Assembly (NCBI RefSeq): GCF_001298265.1 | Contig: NZ_LGSZ01000031.1 | Coordinates: 1 to 64,000 of the forward strand | From: Allobosea vaviloviae | Lineage (GTDB): Bacteria; Pseudomonadota; Alphaproteobacteria; Rhizobiales; Beijerinckiaceae | Length of the DNA stretch: 64,000 nt | Reading direction: 5' to 3' | Shown: positions 27,929 to 36,884 of the stretch, piece by piece | How positions within the stretch are numbered: the first letter of the stretch is position 1 | Layout of the letters: every line of letters begins with the position of its first letter | The notes under the pieces: generated by a model | Databases searched by the model: none | Seen by the model: the letters and a program-made list of their open reading frames with translations, nothing else | What the model was told of the DNA's origin: nothing | Made by a program: the position numbers and the translations under genes

Positions 27929-28693
27929 CCGCATCAGCGCGAGGTTCCAGCCGACGCTGATGGCGAGCCCCAGCGTCAGCGCCAGAGGTGAGCCGAGCGG
28001 CACGGCGTTGAGGTGAACCGAGCCGATGGCCATGCCGAAGCCGATCAGGGGCAGCGCGCTGTTGGCGAGGACGGCGGCCATCGCCGGCCCGCCGATCCGG
28101 GGTTGAAGCATGGCGATCATGCTGGTCAGCACCACCGGCAGCGCCGCCAGAACCCCAGACCAGGCCGGGCCGACCTGGGTGCTGAGCGTCGTCACCACGG
28201 CGGCGAGTGTCGCCACGAAGCCGGCCCGCATCGGGATCAGATACCAGGGCCTGCTCGGCTGATGTGATGGCCTGGCCCCGCTATAGCGCCGAAAAAGACC
28301 GTGCAGGCTGCCATAGACAACGACCGTCGTGACCAGCAGCACGGCAAAGGGCAGCTCCAGAGCCCGCAGCAGCAGCAACGCCGCGAACCAGGCCAACACC
28401 GCCGCGCTGAGGCAGAGGACCGTACCGAACCGTTGCGCCAGGGGCACATAGACGAAACAGAGCGCCGCATTGGCGAGATTTGCGCTCATGCTGCCGAGCG
28501 CGCCCTGCGCGATGAAGGCCGCGTCGTGGTCGAGCGCGAGGAAGACGTAGACCGGACCGATCGAGATCGGCAGGGTCGCGATCATCGCCGCGATCATCGG
28601 ACCGCTGCGCTCGGCCAGCAGCGAGCAGCCGACGACGACCGCCGCCGCAGTCGCCATCTTCAAGGCCAGCAGCAGAAACCAGGGGTCGATCAC
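27908..28693 (-). CDS. Multi-pass membrane protein coupled to tgt
   Basis: A 261-residue protein with seven or eight hydrophobic segments and no recognised family motif. An N-terminal run [34 protein letters not shown] resembles small-molecule transporters, but this is weak. Its ATG at 28693 overlaps the last bases of tgt (28690), so the two are translationally coupled on the minus strand. That context does not reveal its substrate; a permease for a queuine-related base is an attractive guess without evidence. Confidence 0.7.
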   Translation of the reverse strand: MIDPWFLLLALKMATAAAVVVGCSLLAERSGPMIAAMIATLPISIGPVYVFLALDHDAAFIAQGALGSMSANLANAALCFVYVPLAQRFGTVLCLSAAVLAWFAALLLLRALELPFAVLLVTTVVVYGSLHGLFRRYSGARPSHQPSRPWYLIPMRAGFVATLAAVVTTLSTQVGPAWSGVLAALPVVLTSMIAMLQPRIGGPAMAAVLANSALPLIGFGMAIGSVHLNAVPLGSPLALTLGLAISVGWNLALMRLSRGAR

Positions 28694-29868
28694 GCCGGCT
28701 CGCCGGCGCTGTCGCCTCTGGCCCAGTCGTCCCTGGTCTGCGCCACGAAATTAGCGAGCCGGCCGGCCGCGATCGCCGCGCGAAGCCCTGCCATGAGCTC
28801 CTGATAATAGGCCAGGTTGACCCAGGTCAGCAGCATCTTGCCGAGCATCTCCTCGGATTTGACGAGGTGGTGGAGATAGGCGCGCGACCAGCCGTTGGTG
28901 GCGGGGCAGGACGAGGCCTCGTCGACTGGGCGCGGATCGTCGGCATGTTTGGCGTTCTTGAGGTTCATCCGCCCGAAGCGGGTGAAGATCTGGCCGTGAC
29001 GGCCGGCGCGGGTCGGCATCACGCAGTCGAACATGTCGATGCCGCGGCAGACCGCCTGGACGATGTCGTCGGGCGTGCCGACGCCCATCAGGTAGCGCGG
29101 CTTCTCGACCGGCAGATGCGGCTCGACTGTCTCGATCATCGCCAACATGACGTCCTGCGGCTCGCCGACGGCCAGCCCGCCGATGGCGTAGCCCTTCAGG
29201 TCCATGGCGACGAGTTCGCGCGCGCTCTCGACGCGCAGGGCCGGGACGGAGCCGCCCTGGACGATGCCGAACAGCGCCCTGCCCGCCGGATCGCCGAAAG
29301 CCGCCTTGCAGCGTTCCGCCCAGCGCAGCGACAACCGCATCGCCTTCTCGGCGACCTTGTCCTCGCAGGGCAGCGAGACGCACTCGTCGAGCTGCATGAC
29401 GATGTCGGAGCCGAGCAGGTTCTGAATCTCGACCGAGCGCTCGGGGCTGAGCATGTGCTTGGAGCCGTCGATATGCGACTGGAAGGTGACGCCCTCCTCG
29501 GTCAGCTTGCGCAGATTGGCCAGCGACATGACCTGGAAGCCGCCGGAATCGGTCAGGATCGGATGCGGCCAGTTCATGAAGCGGTGCAGCCCGCCGAGCT
29601 TCGCGACCCGCTCGGCGCCGGGCCGCAGCATCAGATGGTAGGTGTTGCCGAGCACGACGTCGGCGCCGAGCGCCCTCACCTGCTCGGGATACATGCCCTT
29701 GACCGTCGCGGCGGTCCCCACCGGCATGAAGGCGGGAGTCCGGATCACGCCTCGCGGCATGCGGATCTCGCCGGTGCGGGCCGCCCCGTCGCGCGCGTGG
29801 AGATGGAAGCTGAAGTCGGTCGCGCCCATGCCGGCGGGAGCTTCGGTCGTGCTGGCGTCAGTTGTCAT
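28690..29868 (-). CDS. tgt: tRNA-guanine transglycosylase
   Basis: A 392-residue TIM-barrel enzyme that exchanges guanine-34 for preQ1 in tRNAs with GUN anticodons. Catalytic and recognition blocks are intact: [46 protein letters not shown] and MFDCVMPTR. The zinc-binding motif is not: at the expected positions I read Ser319, Cys321, Thr324 and Val350 instead of three Cys and one His. Start at 29868 is preferred over a frame reaching 30045. It is followed by a coupled membrane gene. QueF is encoded in the same region. Confidence 0.94.
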   Translation of the reverse strand: MTTDASTTEAPAGMGATDFSFHLHARDGAARTGEIRMPRGVIRTPAFMPVGTAATVKGMYPEQVRALGADVVLGNTYHLMLRPGAERVAKLGGLHRFMNWPHPILTDSGGFQVMSLANLRKLTEEGVTFQSHIDGSKHMLSPERSVEIQNLLGSDIVMQLDECVSLPCEDKVAEKAMRLSLRWAERCKAAFGDPAGRALFGIVQGGSVPALRVESARELVAMDLKGYAIGGLAVGEPQDVMLAMIETVEPHLPVEKPRYLMGVGTPDDIVQAVCRGIDMFDCVMPTRAGRHGQIFTRFGRMNLKNAKHADDPRPVDEASSCPATNGWSRAYLHHLVKSEEMLGKMLLTWVNLAYYQELMAGLRAAIAAGRLANFVAQTRDDWARGDSAGEPA

Positions 29869-29929
29869 GGGACTGCGGGTTATCGCAGCCGAGCCCGCGA
29901 CGGAAGTGCCGCGCACGCGCGTCGCCCGT

Positions 29930-30790
29930 TCACGGCGCGCGAGCCAGGGCAGCAACGAAGTGCGCCGCCAGAAGCGTGGCTGCCTGCGGCGGGCTGGGGG
30001 TGCAGTGCAACCTGATGTCCGCCTTCGGCAAAGGCGGCAGTCCATCGTCAGGCTTCAGCATGCGCAGCGTCGGAGGGCAGGTGCCAGCCTTGACCACGGT
30101 GACGGCCAGCCCCTGCGCCGCCACCGCCTCGACCGCACCGAGGCTGTGGCTCACGAAGGCAAGCCGCCAGCGCAACCCGGCGCGATCGAGCTCTGCCGTC
30201 GCCCATTGTCTGAACAGGCAGCCCTGCGGATAGAGCGCGACCGGCAGCGGCTGATGCGACAATGCCGAGCGCGTCACGCCGACGGCCCAGACCGCCTGCT
30301 CTTGCCGGAGAAACGTTCCGCCGCCCTGCCCTTCCGGATGCATTGCGATGACGAGATCGAAAGCATCGCCCAGACGCTCCGTCATGGTCGAGGTCAAACC
30401 CGTCTGCATCTCGACCTGGATCCTGGGATAGATCGCCGCAAAACCCGCCAACAGCGGCGGGATGACGAGCGTGCCGTAATCGTCCATGACACCGAGCCGG
30501 ACCTGACCCTCCAGGCGATGCTCCGTCAGCCGCGCCACGGCTTCCGAGCTGATCGCCAGGATCTGCCGCGCATAGCCGATCAGCGCCTCGCCGGGAGCGC
30601 TGAGCTCGACATTCACCGTGCTGCGGACGAGCAGCTCCGCGCCCAGCCGATCTTCCAGCCGCCTGACCTGCATGCTGACCGCCGACTGGGTGCGGTTGAG
30701 CTGCGCGGCGGCGCGCGTGAACGACCGCAAATCAGCGACCGCGACGAAAGCCTGCAGCAGATCGGGATCGAGCCTGGCAACGCTTATCAT
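29930..30790 (-). CDS. LysR family transcriptional regulator
   Basis: A 286-residue regulator. Residues about 5-64 are the winged helix-turn-helix ([40 protein letters not shown]), followed by the effector-binding domain. It is divergently placed from an EamA exporter gene, with 90 bases between starts; LysR regulators often control the neighbouring divergent gene, so it probably regulates that exporter. This is inference. The ligand is unknown. Full length, with no odd features. Confidence 0.92.
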   Translation of the reverse strand: MISVARLDPDLLQAFVAVADLRSFTRAAAQLNRTQSAVSMQVRRLEDRLGAELLVRSTVNVELSAPGEALIGYARQILAISSEAVARLTEHRLEGQVRLGVMDDYGTLVIPPLLAGFAAIYPRIQVEMQTGLTSTMTERLGDAFDLVIAMHPEGQGGGTFLRQEQAVWAVGVTRSALSHQPLPVALYPQGCLFRQWATAELDRAGLRWRLAFVSHSLGAVEAVAAQGLAVTVVKAGTCPPTLRMLKPDDGLPPLPKADIRLHCTPSPPQAATLLAAHFVAALARAP

Positions 30791-30880
30791 GGCTATTGAT
30801 CACTCTTATCCCAGAAATTCCATTCCCTGATTGGTTCGTTATCCCGCAAAACCGGCGCATCGACAATCCGGAGACAGACG

Positions 30881-31792
30881 ATGAGCGAACTTCTCGGCGT
30901 TCTGGCGGCGATGCTATCGAGCGCGATCGGCGGCACTTCGATCGCGGCGACACGCTTCGTCGTCGGCTGGACCGACCCCATGACGCTCGGCGCGCTACGC
31001 TTCGGCATCGGTTTCCTCGGGCTTCTGCCGCTGGCATTGCTCCAGACCGAAGCCTGGCCCGCCCGTCGCGACTGGCCGCTGGTCGCCGGGCTGGGGGCGC
31101 TGTTCTTCGGGGTGTTCCCGATCCTGTTCAACGCCTCGCTGATCTTCACCACGGCGGCGCGAGGCGCCTTGGCGCTTTCGACCCTGCCGCTGCTGACGAT
31201 GGTCGTCGCCGCGGCGCTTCGGGTCGAGCCGCTGACCTGGCGGAAAACCACCGGCGTCCTGATCGCAATGGCCGGCGTAGCGCTGGCGCTGGCCACCGGC
31301 CTGTCCAGCGCACCGGCACGGGCCTGGCGGGGCGATTTGCTGATGATGGCGGCGGCGCTGTGCATGGCGTTCTACAGCGTCTGGTCGAAGCCGCTGATCG
31401 CGCGCTCGGGCCCGACCACCTTCACCACCATGGCGATGGCGGTCGGCGCCGTCGGCCTGATCGGCGTATCAGCCGCGACGGGCGGCCTGCAGCGGCTGGC
31501 CGACACCGGGCCGGCGCAATGGTTCGCCTTCGGTTATGTCGGGCTGATCGGCAGCGCGCTCGCCTTCTTCCTCTGGTCCTTCGCGCTCGGGCGCACCACG
31601 CCGACGCGCGTCGCTGTCTCGGTCACGGTCAACCCGGTCAGCGCGGCCATCACCGGGGCGCTGCTTCTCGGCGAACCGATCGGCTGGCATATCATCGTCG
31701 GACTGGCGGCGGTGCTGCTGGGAATCGCCGTCGCGTCGGGCGCGTTGCAAAAAAAGGCCGACGCATCTCGTCCGCCGCAGCCGACCGCCTGA
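30881..31792 (+). CDS. EamA/DMT family transporter
   Basis: A 303-residue exporter-type membrane protein with ten hydrophobic segments and a pair of EamA repeats; the start MSELLGVLAAMLSSAIGGTSIAATRFVVG and the second-half HIIVGLAAVLLGIAVASG are typical. It is divergent from a LysR gene and likely regulated by it. The ATG at 30881 follows GGAG with 9 bases of spacing. Substrate cannot be read from sequence. Confidence 0.9.
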   Translation: MSELLGVLAAMLSSAIGGTSIAATRFVVGWTDPMTLGALRFGIGFLGLLPLALLQTEAWPARRDWPLVAGLGALFFGVFPILFNASLIFTTAARGALALSTLPLLTMVVAAALRVEPLTWRKTTGVLIAMAGVALALATGLSSAPARAWRGDLLMMAAALCMAFYSVWSKPLIARSGPTTFTTMAMAVGAVGLIGVSAATGGLQRLADTGPAQWFAFGYVGLIGSALAFFLWSFALGRTTPTRVAVSVTVNPVSAAITGALLLGEPIGWHIIVGLAAVLLGIAVASGALQKKADASRPPQPTA

Positions 31793-31830
31793 CTTGGAAG
31801 CGCGGGCTTGCGCGTTGTTCGCACCGAACC

Positions 31831-32184
31831 TCAGGCGCGCGCGCTGAGCGCCTGTTCGTAGATCTCCGGCTTGAAGCCGACGAGCGTTCGCCGACCGAGA
31901 TCGAGCACCGGGCGCTTGATCATCGCAGGCTGTGCCAGCATGAGCGCGATCGCCTTGTCAGCGTCGAGGCCCTGCTTGTCGGCATCAGGCAAGGCCCGAA
32001 AGGTCGTGCCGGCACGGTTCAGCACCGTCTCCCAGCCATGCTCGGCGACCCATCGCTCCAGCGAGGCGCGGTCGATGCCGCTGGCCTTGTAGTCGTGGAA
32101 GGCATGGGCGACGCCATGCGCCTCCAGCCAGGAGCGCGCCTTCTTCATGGTGTCGCAATTCTTAATGCCGTAGATGGTCAACAT
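31831..32184 (-). CDS. ArsC/Spx family reductase-like protein (YffB type)
   Basis: A 117-residue thioredoxin-fold protein related to ArsC and Spx. The N-terminus MRMLTIYGIKNCDTMKKARSWL has the single active-site Cys and the CDTMKKA motif of the YffB group, and MIKRPVLD further on is shared by ArsC. Genuine arsenate reductase would need the ars operon, which is absent here, so a general thiol-reductase function is more cautious. Start is ATG 32184 with a weak upstream site. The gene is convergent with the EamA transporter. Confidence 0.85.
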   Translation of the reverse strand: MLTIYGIKNCDTMKKARSWLEAHGVAHAFHDYKASGIDRASLERWVAEHGWETVLNRAGTTFRALPDADKQGLDADKAIALMLAQPAMIKRPVLDLGRRTLVGFKPEIYEQALSARA

Positions 32185-32271
32185 GCGAATTCCGGTTTTG
32201 GAGGATCGGTCGGCTGTCCGGCGTCCACCGAGCTTTCGCGCGGCCTCCCTCCAGGACCGAGGAGACTTTGC

Positions 32272-32868
32272 ATGGCGCTGCTTGAAACCGCAGATAGCAC
32301 GAGCGGGCGCAGGCGTTCCACCGGCCTGCCGCATCGGCGCTGGAAGGGGCACCCGCATGCGGGCATCGACTTCCCGGACATCAACACCATCGCCGACGAT
32401 GTGATCCTGGTGCGCAGCGCGGTGTCCGAACTGCTCGGCGTCCTGCGGGAGGATATCGCCATCGTCGCCGGGATCGATCTCGGCGGAGCGGGCCTTGCCG
32501 GCGCTGTCGCCGCGCTGCGCGGGGTCGGCTTCATGCATGTCCGCAAGGTCGGCTCGCTGCGCCCCGAGATCGTCCGCAGCGTGGTCTCCAATCATGACAT
32601 CGGCCACGGACTCGCCTTGTCGAAAGGCATGCGCATCACCGGCCAGCGGATCGCCATCATGGACGACTGCCTGCTGAGCGGAGCGACCGCGCTCGCCGCG
32701 GTGCGCCTTCTGCGGGACCTGGGCGCGATCTGCGACCAGGCGCTGTTCGCCTTTGAGCTCGACGGACTCGGCGGCCGGGCGATGCTGGCCCAGGCCGGCG
32801 TCAGCGTCCATGCGGCGGCTGTGGTGCCGCCGCAGGACAAGGCGCCCCAGGACAAGGCTTGCGCCTGA
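32272..32868 (+). CDS. Phosphoribosyltransferase family protein, Apt-like
   Basis: A 198-residue type I phosphoribosyltransferase. The N-terminal HPHAGIDFPDINTIADD resembles the FxKPGIxFRDI block of adenine phosphoribosyltransferases, and the PRPP loop reads RIAIMDDCLLSGATALAA, a variant of the usual DDxLATGGTA. It may salvage a purine base, but base specificity is uncertain. Start at 32272 has GAGGAG upstream; the longer frame stretching back past 30796 is a chance fusion of open frames. Located between an ArsC-like gene and GST. Confidence 0.78.
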   Translation: MALLETADSTSGRRRSTGLPHRRWKGHPHAGIDFPDINTIADDVILVRSAVSELLGVLREDIAIVAGIDLGGAGLAGAVAALRGVGFMHVRKVGSLRPEIVRSVVSNHDIGHGLALSKGMRITGQRIAIMDDCLLSGATALAAVRLLRDLGAICDQALFAFELDGLGGRAMLAQAGVSVHAAAVVPPQDKAPQDKACA

Positions 32869-32872
32869 GCCC

Positions 32873-33577
32873 TCAGGGGCGCTTGGGGCTGTCGAGCCCG
32901 CGCTGCACGGCCGGCCGCGCCAGGCCACGCTCCAGCCAGGCCGGAACGTTCGTCAGGGCGGCATAGTCGACCAGTTCGCCGGCGCCATAGAAACCGACGA
33001 GGTTGCGGACCCAGCCCAGGAGGGCGATGTCGGCGATGGTGTAATCGTCGCCCATGATCCAGTCGCGGTCCGCCAGCCTTGCCTCGAGCACGCCGAGCAG
33101 GCGCTTGCTCTCATTGGCGTAGCGATCGCGCGGGCGCTTGTCCTCGTAGTCCTTACCGGCGAATTTGTGGAAGAAGCCGAGCTGACCGAACATCGGCCCG
33201 ACCGCGGCCATCTGGAACATCACCCACTGGATGGTCTCGTAGCGGGCGGCGGGGTCGGCAGGCAGAAGCTTGCCGGTCTTCTCGGCGAGATAGATCAGGA
33301 TCGCGCCCGATTCCCACAGGCCGAACGGCTTTCCGCCCGGTCCGTCGGGATCGATGATCGCGGGAATCTTGCCGTTGGGATTGAGCGAGAGGAATTCCGG
33401 CCCCCAGGTCTCGTTCTTGCCGATGTCGATGAGATGCGGCTCGTAAGCGAGACCGAGTTCCTCCAGCGCGATCGAAACCTTCACGCCGTTGGGCGTCGGC
33501 AGCGAATAGAGCTGGATGATGTCGGTGTTCTTTGCCGGCCAGCGCGCCGTGATCGGAAATGCGGACAGATCTGCCAT
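32873..33577 (-). CDS. Glutathione S-transferase family protein (YghU/Ure2-like)
   Basis: A 234-residue GST. The N-terminal thioredoxin domain has LYSLPTPNGVKVSIALEELGLAYE, the TPNG motif of the YghU/YfcG class, and the glutathione site LWESGAILIYLAEKTGK; the all-helical C-terminal domain follows. Such enzymes often reduce disulphides or peroxides with glutathione. It is convergent with the phosphoribosyltransferase, 4 bases apart. Substrate unknown. Confidence 0.93.
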   Translation of the reverse strand: MADLSAFPITARWPAKNTDIIQLYSLPTPNGVKVSIALEELGLAYEPHLIDIGKNETWGPEFLSLNPNGKIPAIIDPDGPGGKPFGLWESGAILIYLAEKTGKLLPADPAARYETIQWVMFQMAAVGPMFGQLGFFHKFAGKDYEDKRPRDRYANESKRLLGVLEARLADRDWIMGDDYTIADIALLGWVRNLVGFYGAGELVDYAALTNVPAWLERGLARPAVQRGLDSPKRP

Positions 33578-33675
33578 TGGAAGCTCCAGGAACGCCGCAG
33601 GCGCCGAGGAATCGACGCACGGCCCAGGGGCGCGACGATACCCGCCGCGCAGCGCCAGGCCATCTCACGGAAGCG

Positions 33676-34554
33676 TCAATCGCCCGTCGCCTGGGGCATG
33701 CTCGCCGCGCGTTCCCTGCGGGGCGTCAGCGACCGGGAGGCGCCGGCATCATCGCTCTCCTGCGTGTGGAAGGCCGCGATGGCCTGCGCCAGCATCGCCT
33801 CGATCGGCGGGCTCGCTTCGTCGCAGACCATCGGCCGAAGGCGCGTCTCGACCAGCGACAGATGGCTGCTCATCGCCTTGACGGCCTTGTTGCGATCGCC
33901 GGCCGCCAGCGCCTTGAAGATCAGCCGATGCTCTTCGCAGCCGCAGGCGGAACCGGCCGTCGTCTCGTAGCGCTTCACCAGCATCAAGGTTCGGTTGATG
34001 AGTTCGAGCGCCTGTCTCTGGATGAGCGGATTCCCGATCATCTCGGCGAGCAGATAATGGAATTCGGCTGACAGTTTCAGCCAGCTCGGCTGGTCGCCGC
34101 GCCGCATCGCATCGGCCTCGGCATCGACATGCTCGCGCAGGCGCAGCTGCTGCGGCTCGGTCAAGTTGTCCGCAAGATGGGCGACCATCCCGCTTTCGAG
34201 AATCCGCCTCGCCTCGTAGACGACACGGCCCTCGCGCAGATCGGGCTCGATGGTGAAGGCACCGCGATTCTTCACCACCTCCAGCAGGCGCTCATGCCCG
34301 AGCCGGTGCAGCACCTTGCGGATGCGCTCGCGGCTGACGCCGAAAATCTCCGCCAGGCGATGCTCACCCAGTTTCATTCCGCCCGGGAGGCCGCCCGCGA
34401 TGAGAAACCGAGAGAGGATCGCGTGAATTGCCGCTTCTTTCATGCCAGCCGTCACGACGCCTTTTTCCGATCCGCCAACCAAGCTCGGCGCAGCCTCACG
34501 GAGCACCTCGACTGCCGCCATCCTAGCACCAGGGGCGCCGAACATGATGCACAT
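33676..34554 (-). CDS. GntR family regulator (FadR-type C-terminal domain)
   Basis: A 292-residue regulator. Winged helix-turn-helix at about residues 38-105 (MKLGEHRLAEIFGVSRERIRKVLHRLGHERLL), then an all-helical FCD ligand domain with metal-site His and Asp residues. It is divergent from the first ABC importer and therefore the likely controller of that module. Start is uncertain among ATG 34554, 34545 and 34521. Two palindromes lie in the divergent promoter region. The effector is probably the imported compound or a catabolite, by inference. Confidence 0.88.
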   Translation of the reverse strand: MCIMFGAPGARMAAVEVLREAAPSLVGGSEKGVVTAGMKEAAIHAILSRFLIAGGLPGGMKLGEHRLAEIFGVSRERIRKVLHRLGHERLLEVVKNRGAFTIEPDLREGRVVYEARRILESGMVAHLADNLTEPQQLRLREHVDAEADAMRRGDQPSWLKLSAEFHYLLAEMIGNPLIQRQALELINRTLMLVKRYETTAGSACGCEEHRLIFKALAAGDRNKAVKAMSSHLSLVETRLRPMVCDEASPPIEAMLAQAIAAFHTQESDDAGASRSLTPRRERAASMPQATGD

Positions 34555-34565
34555 TCACTCATCGA

Positions 34566-34588
34566 TTGTGCACAAAAATCGCGCGATT
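34566..34588. promoter_or_regulatory. Two adjacent palindromes, candidate GntR operator
   Basis: TTGTGCACAA (34566-34575) is a perfect 10-bp palindrome with a GT-N2-AC core, and AATCGCGCGATT (34577-34588) is a perfect 12-bp palindrome. Both lie just upstream of the GntR gene start and within the divergent region leading to the importer. GntR-family operators commonly contain GT-Nx-AC cores. Confidence 0.5.
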
Positions 34589-34764
34589 GCCTGCGTCGCC
34601 GCACCCTCGCCTGAGAGGGCATGAAAGCAGCAAACGCAAGCAAGACACTGGTACGACATAGGTTTTCGTCTCCGTCACGGTATCGGCGATCGTTGGCATG
34701 GCGGTTGCTGAAGACGTTCGATGCCAGCGCCATCCCGGGCGCGCCGAAGCTGAAAGGCCAGACC

Positions 34765-35814
34765 ATGGATATGCTCTTCAAGGGCCAGCCGACCCGCCGC
34801 TCCCTGCTCACGGCCAGTGTCGGCGCGGCCGCCCTGATCGCCGCCCCCTCCGTGCTGCGGGCCCAGACGAAGGAACTCGTCGTCGGCGGCGCCGCCGGGC
34901 ACAAGCCCTGGGTCGAGCAGATCGTGGTTCCGGCCTTTGAAAAGAAATACAACTGCAAGGTGTTGTTCGAAGGCACGCGCTCGCTCGTCAATCTCGAGAA
35001 GATGCAGAAGAACAAGGGCAGTCAGTACATGTCGGTCGTCCAGATGGACGATCCGGTGATGATCCTCGCCGTGAAGGAGGGGCTGCTCGAGCCCCTAACG
35101 GTCGCCAAGGCGCCCAACCTCGCCGATCTCCTGCCGGGCTCGACGCATATGGACGCGATGTGGGCGAATTATCTCCAGCCCTGGCTCGGCGTCGCCTACA
35201 GCAAGAGCGCGATGAAGACCCCGCCCTCCTCCTGGGCCGAGATGTTCGACCCCAAATACAAGGGCCGCATCGTCATCCCGTCGCTTCAGAACACCGAAGG
35301 GCTGCCGTCGCTGTTCGTCGCCGGTTTGCTCGCCGGGGGCACGATGGAGAGCGTCCAGAAGGACACCGATGCCGGCTTCAAGAAGCTCGCCACGCTGAAG
35401 CCCAACCTACTGACGATCTACACGCAGCAGCCGCAGGCCTTCAACCTGCTCGAGCAGGGCGAGGCCTGGATGATCGGGCCGGCGATGTCGTCCTATGCGC
35501 TCGAGCGCAAGGCGGCGGGCGCGCCGATCGATCTCGTCGCGCCGAAGGAAGGCGTCTTCGCGATGCCGTCGGGCATCGCGGTGATCAAGGGCGCGCCGCA
35601 GTCGGACCTCGCCTTCGCCTATGTCAACGAACTGCTCGGCGCGGAGCTGCAAAGCAAGCTTGCCGGCCCGACCTTCTCGCTCGCCACCAACAAGGCCGTG
35701 CCAAAGCCCGAGGGCCTGGGCGCCGACGTCAAGATCCACCAGATCGACTGGGCCAACGTCGCCGCCCAGCGCAATGATTGGGTCAAGCGCTGGGACCGCG
35801 AGATGGCGATCTGA
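34765..35814 (+). CDS. Extracellular solute-binding protein (spermidine/putrescine-type ABC importer)
   Basis: A 349-residue periplasmic binding protein, with a twin-arginine-type signal QPTRRSLLTASVGAAALIAAPSVLRAQ at residues 8-35. The mature protein has the two-lobe type II fold of family 1 binding proteins; the pattern of AxxVGGAAGHKPWVEQ at the start and the YTQQPQAFNLLEQGEAWM hinge area resemble PotD-type proteins. First gene of a four-gene importer operon; AAAGG precedes the start. The compound bound is not known; gene context suggests a ureide, hydantoin or cyclic imide. Confidence 0.88.
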   Translation: MDMLFKGQPTRRSLLTASVGAAALIAAPSVLRAQTKELVVGGAAGHKPWVEQIVVPAFEKKYNCKVLFEGTRSLVNLEKMQKNKGSQYMSVVQMDDPVMILAVKEGLLEPLTVAKAPNLADLLPGSTHMDAMWANYLQPWLGVAYSKSAMKTPPSSWAEMFDPKYKGRIVIPSLQNTEGLPSLFVAGLLAGGTMESVQKDTDAGFKKLATLKPNLLTIYTQQPQAFNLLEQGEAWMIGPAMSSYALERKAAGAPIDLVAPKEGVFAMPSGIAVIKGAPQSDLAFAYVNELLGAELQSKLAGPTFSLATNKAVPKPEGLGADVKIHQIDWANVAAQRNDWVKRWDREMAI

Positions 35815-35816
35815 GT

Positions 35817-36884
35817 ATGGCCAACGGTTTCCTCTCCGTCGCCGGGGCGGCGAAGACGTTCGGCAGCGCGACCGTGCTCGACGGCGTCGATCTCGCGATG
35901 AGCCGGGGCGAGTTCGTCTCGCTGCTCGGCCCATCGGGCTGCGGCAAGACCACGCTGCTGCGCATCGTGGCCGGGCTGATGGCGCCCGACCAGGGCAAGG
36001 TCGCCCTCGACGGAGAGGACATTACGCGGCGCCCGCCGCATAAGCGCGACGTCAGCGTCGTGTTCCAGAGCTATGCGCTCTTCCCGCATCTGAGCGTCGC
36101 CGAGAACGTCGCCTTCGGGCTGAAGGCGCGCGGCGCGCCTCCAGCCGAGATCGCGCCCGCCGTGGCGCGCTTTCTCGATCTCGTGCAGATGGGCGCCTAT
36201 GCGGACCGCTCGATCAAGGCGCTGTCCGGCGGCCAGCAGCAGCGCGTTGCCGTGGCGCGCGCGCTCGTCGTCGGGCCTAAGCTGCTGCTGCTCGACGAGC
36301 CTTTCTCGGCGCTCGATCGCAAATTGCGCGAGACCATGCAGATCGACCTCAAGCGGCTGCTGCGCGATGTCGGGACGACCGCGATCTTCGTCACCCACGA
36401 TCAGGACGAGGCGTTGACGATGTCGGACCGGATCGCGGTGATGTACAAGGGCCGCATCGAGCAGCTCGACGTGCCCGCCGAAATCTACCGGAAGCCGGCG
36501 ACCCCCTTTGCGCTCGGCTTCGTCGGGCTCTCGACGCGCCTGCCCGGCACGGTCACGCAGTCTGCGGACGGCATCGTCGTCGTCGATACGGCGGCCGGCG
36601 CTTTGCGGGCGCGCGGAAACTTCCTACCGGGCAGCCCCGTCCTGATCGGCGTCAGGCCCGAGCGCATTGTGCTCGACCACAGCCATGCCAACCGGATCGA
36701 GGCCCCACTGGCCGACGCCGCCTTCCAGGGCGCGCGCGTGCAACTGCATTTCCATGCGCCCGAAGGCGCACAGATTCTCGTCGAGACGCCTTCCCTGCCG
36801 GCCGCCGCCGGCCCCGGCACGCCGCTCAAGATGTCCTGGTCCGTCGAGGACACGCTGCTCTATCCGGCGCCGGAGGCGGCGTGA
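35817..36884 (+). CDS. ABC transporter ATP-binding protein (PotA-like)
   Basis: A 355-residue ATPase. Walker A GPSGCGKTT, Q-loop FQSYALFPH, signature LSGGQQQR, Walker B LLLLDEPFSALD and the H-loop FVTHDQDEA are all in place; the C-terminal region past residue 235 is a TOBE-type regulatory domain. It follows the binding protein by two bases and overlaps the first permease start (TGATG). It powers the module 1 importer together with the next two permeases. Confidence 0.95.
   Translation: MANGFLSVAGAAKTFGSATVLDGVDLAMSRGEFVSLLGPSGCGKTTLLRIVAGLMAPDQGKVALDGEDITRRPPHKRDVSVVFQSYALFPHLSVAENVAFGLKARGAPPAEIAPAVARFLDLVQMGAYADRSIKALSGGQQQRVAVARALVVGPKLLLLDEPFSALDRKLRETMQIDLKRLLRDVGTTAIFVTHDQDEALTMSDRIAVMYKGRIEQLDVPAEIYRKPATPFALGFVGLSTRLPGTVTQSADGIVVVDTAAGALRARGNFLPGSPVLIGVRPERIVLDHSHANRIEAPLADAAFQGARVQLHFHAPEGAQILVETPSLPAAAGPGTPLKMSWSVEDTLLYPAPEAA

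Noticed and set aside
31831..32184. Arsenate reductase as the function
   Set aside because: The single Cys motif fits the YffB group and no arsenic resistance genes are present.
30796..32271. A long plus-strand frame extending upstream from the phosphoribosyltransferase
   Set aside because: It crosses the EamA gene in another frame and the ArsC-like gene antisense. The homology to phosphoribosyltransferases starts only at 32272, where there is a ribosome binding site.
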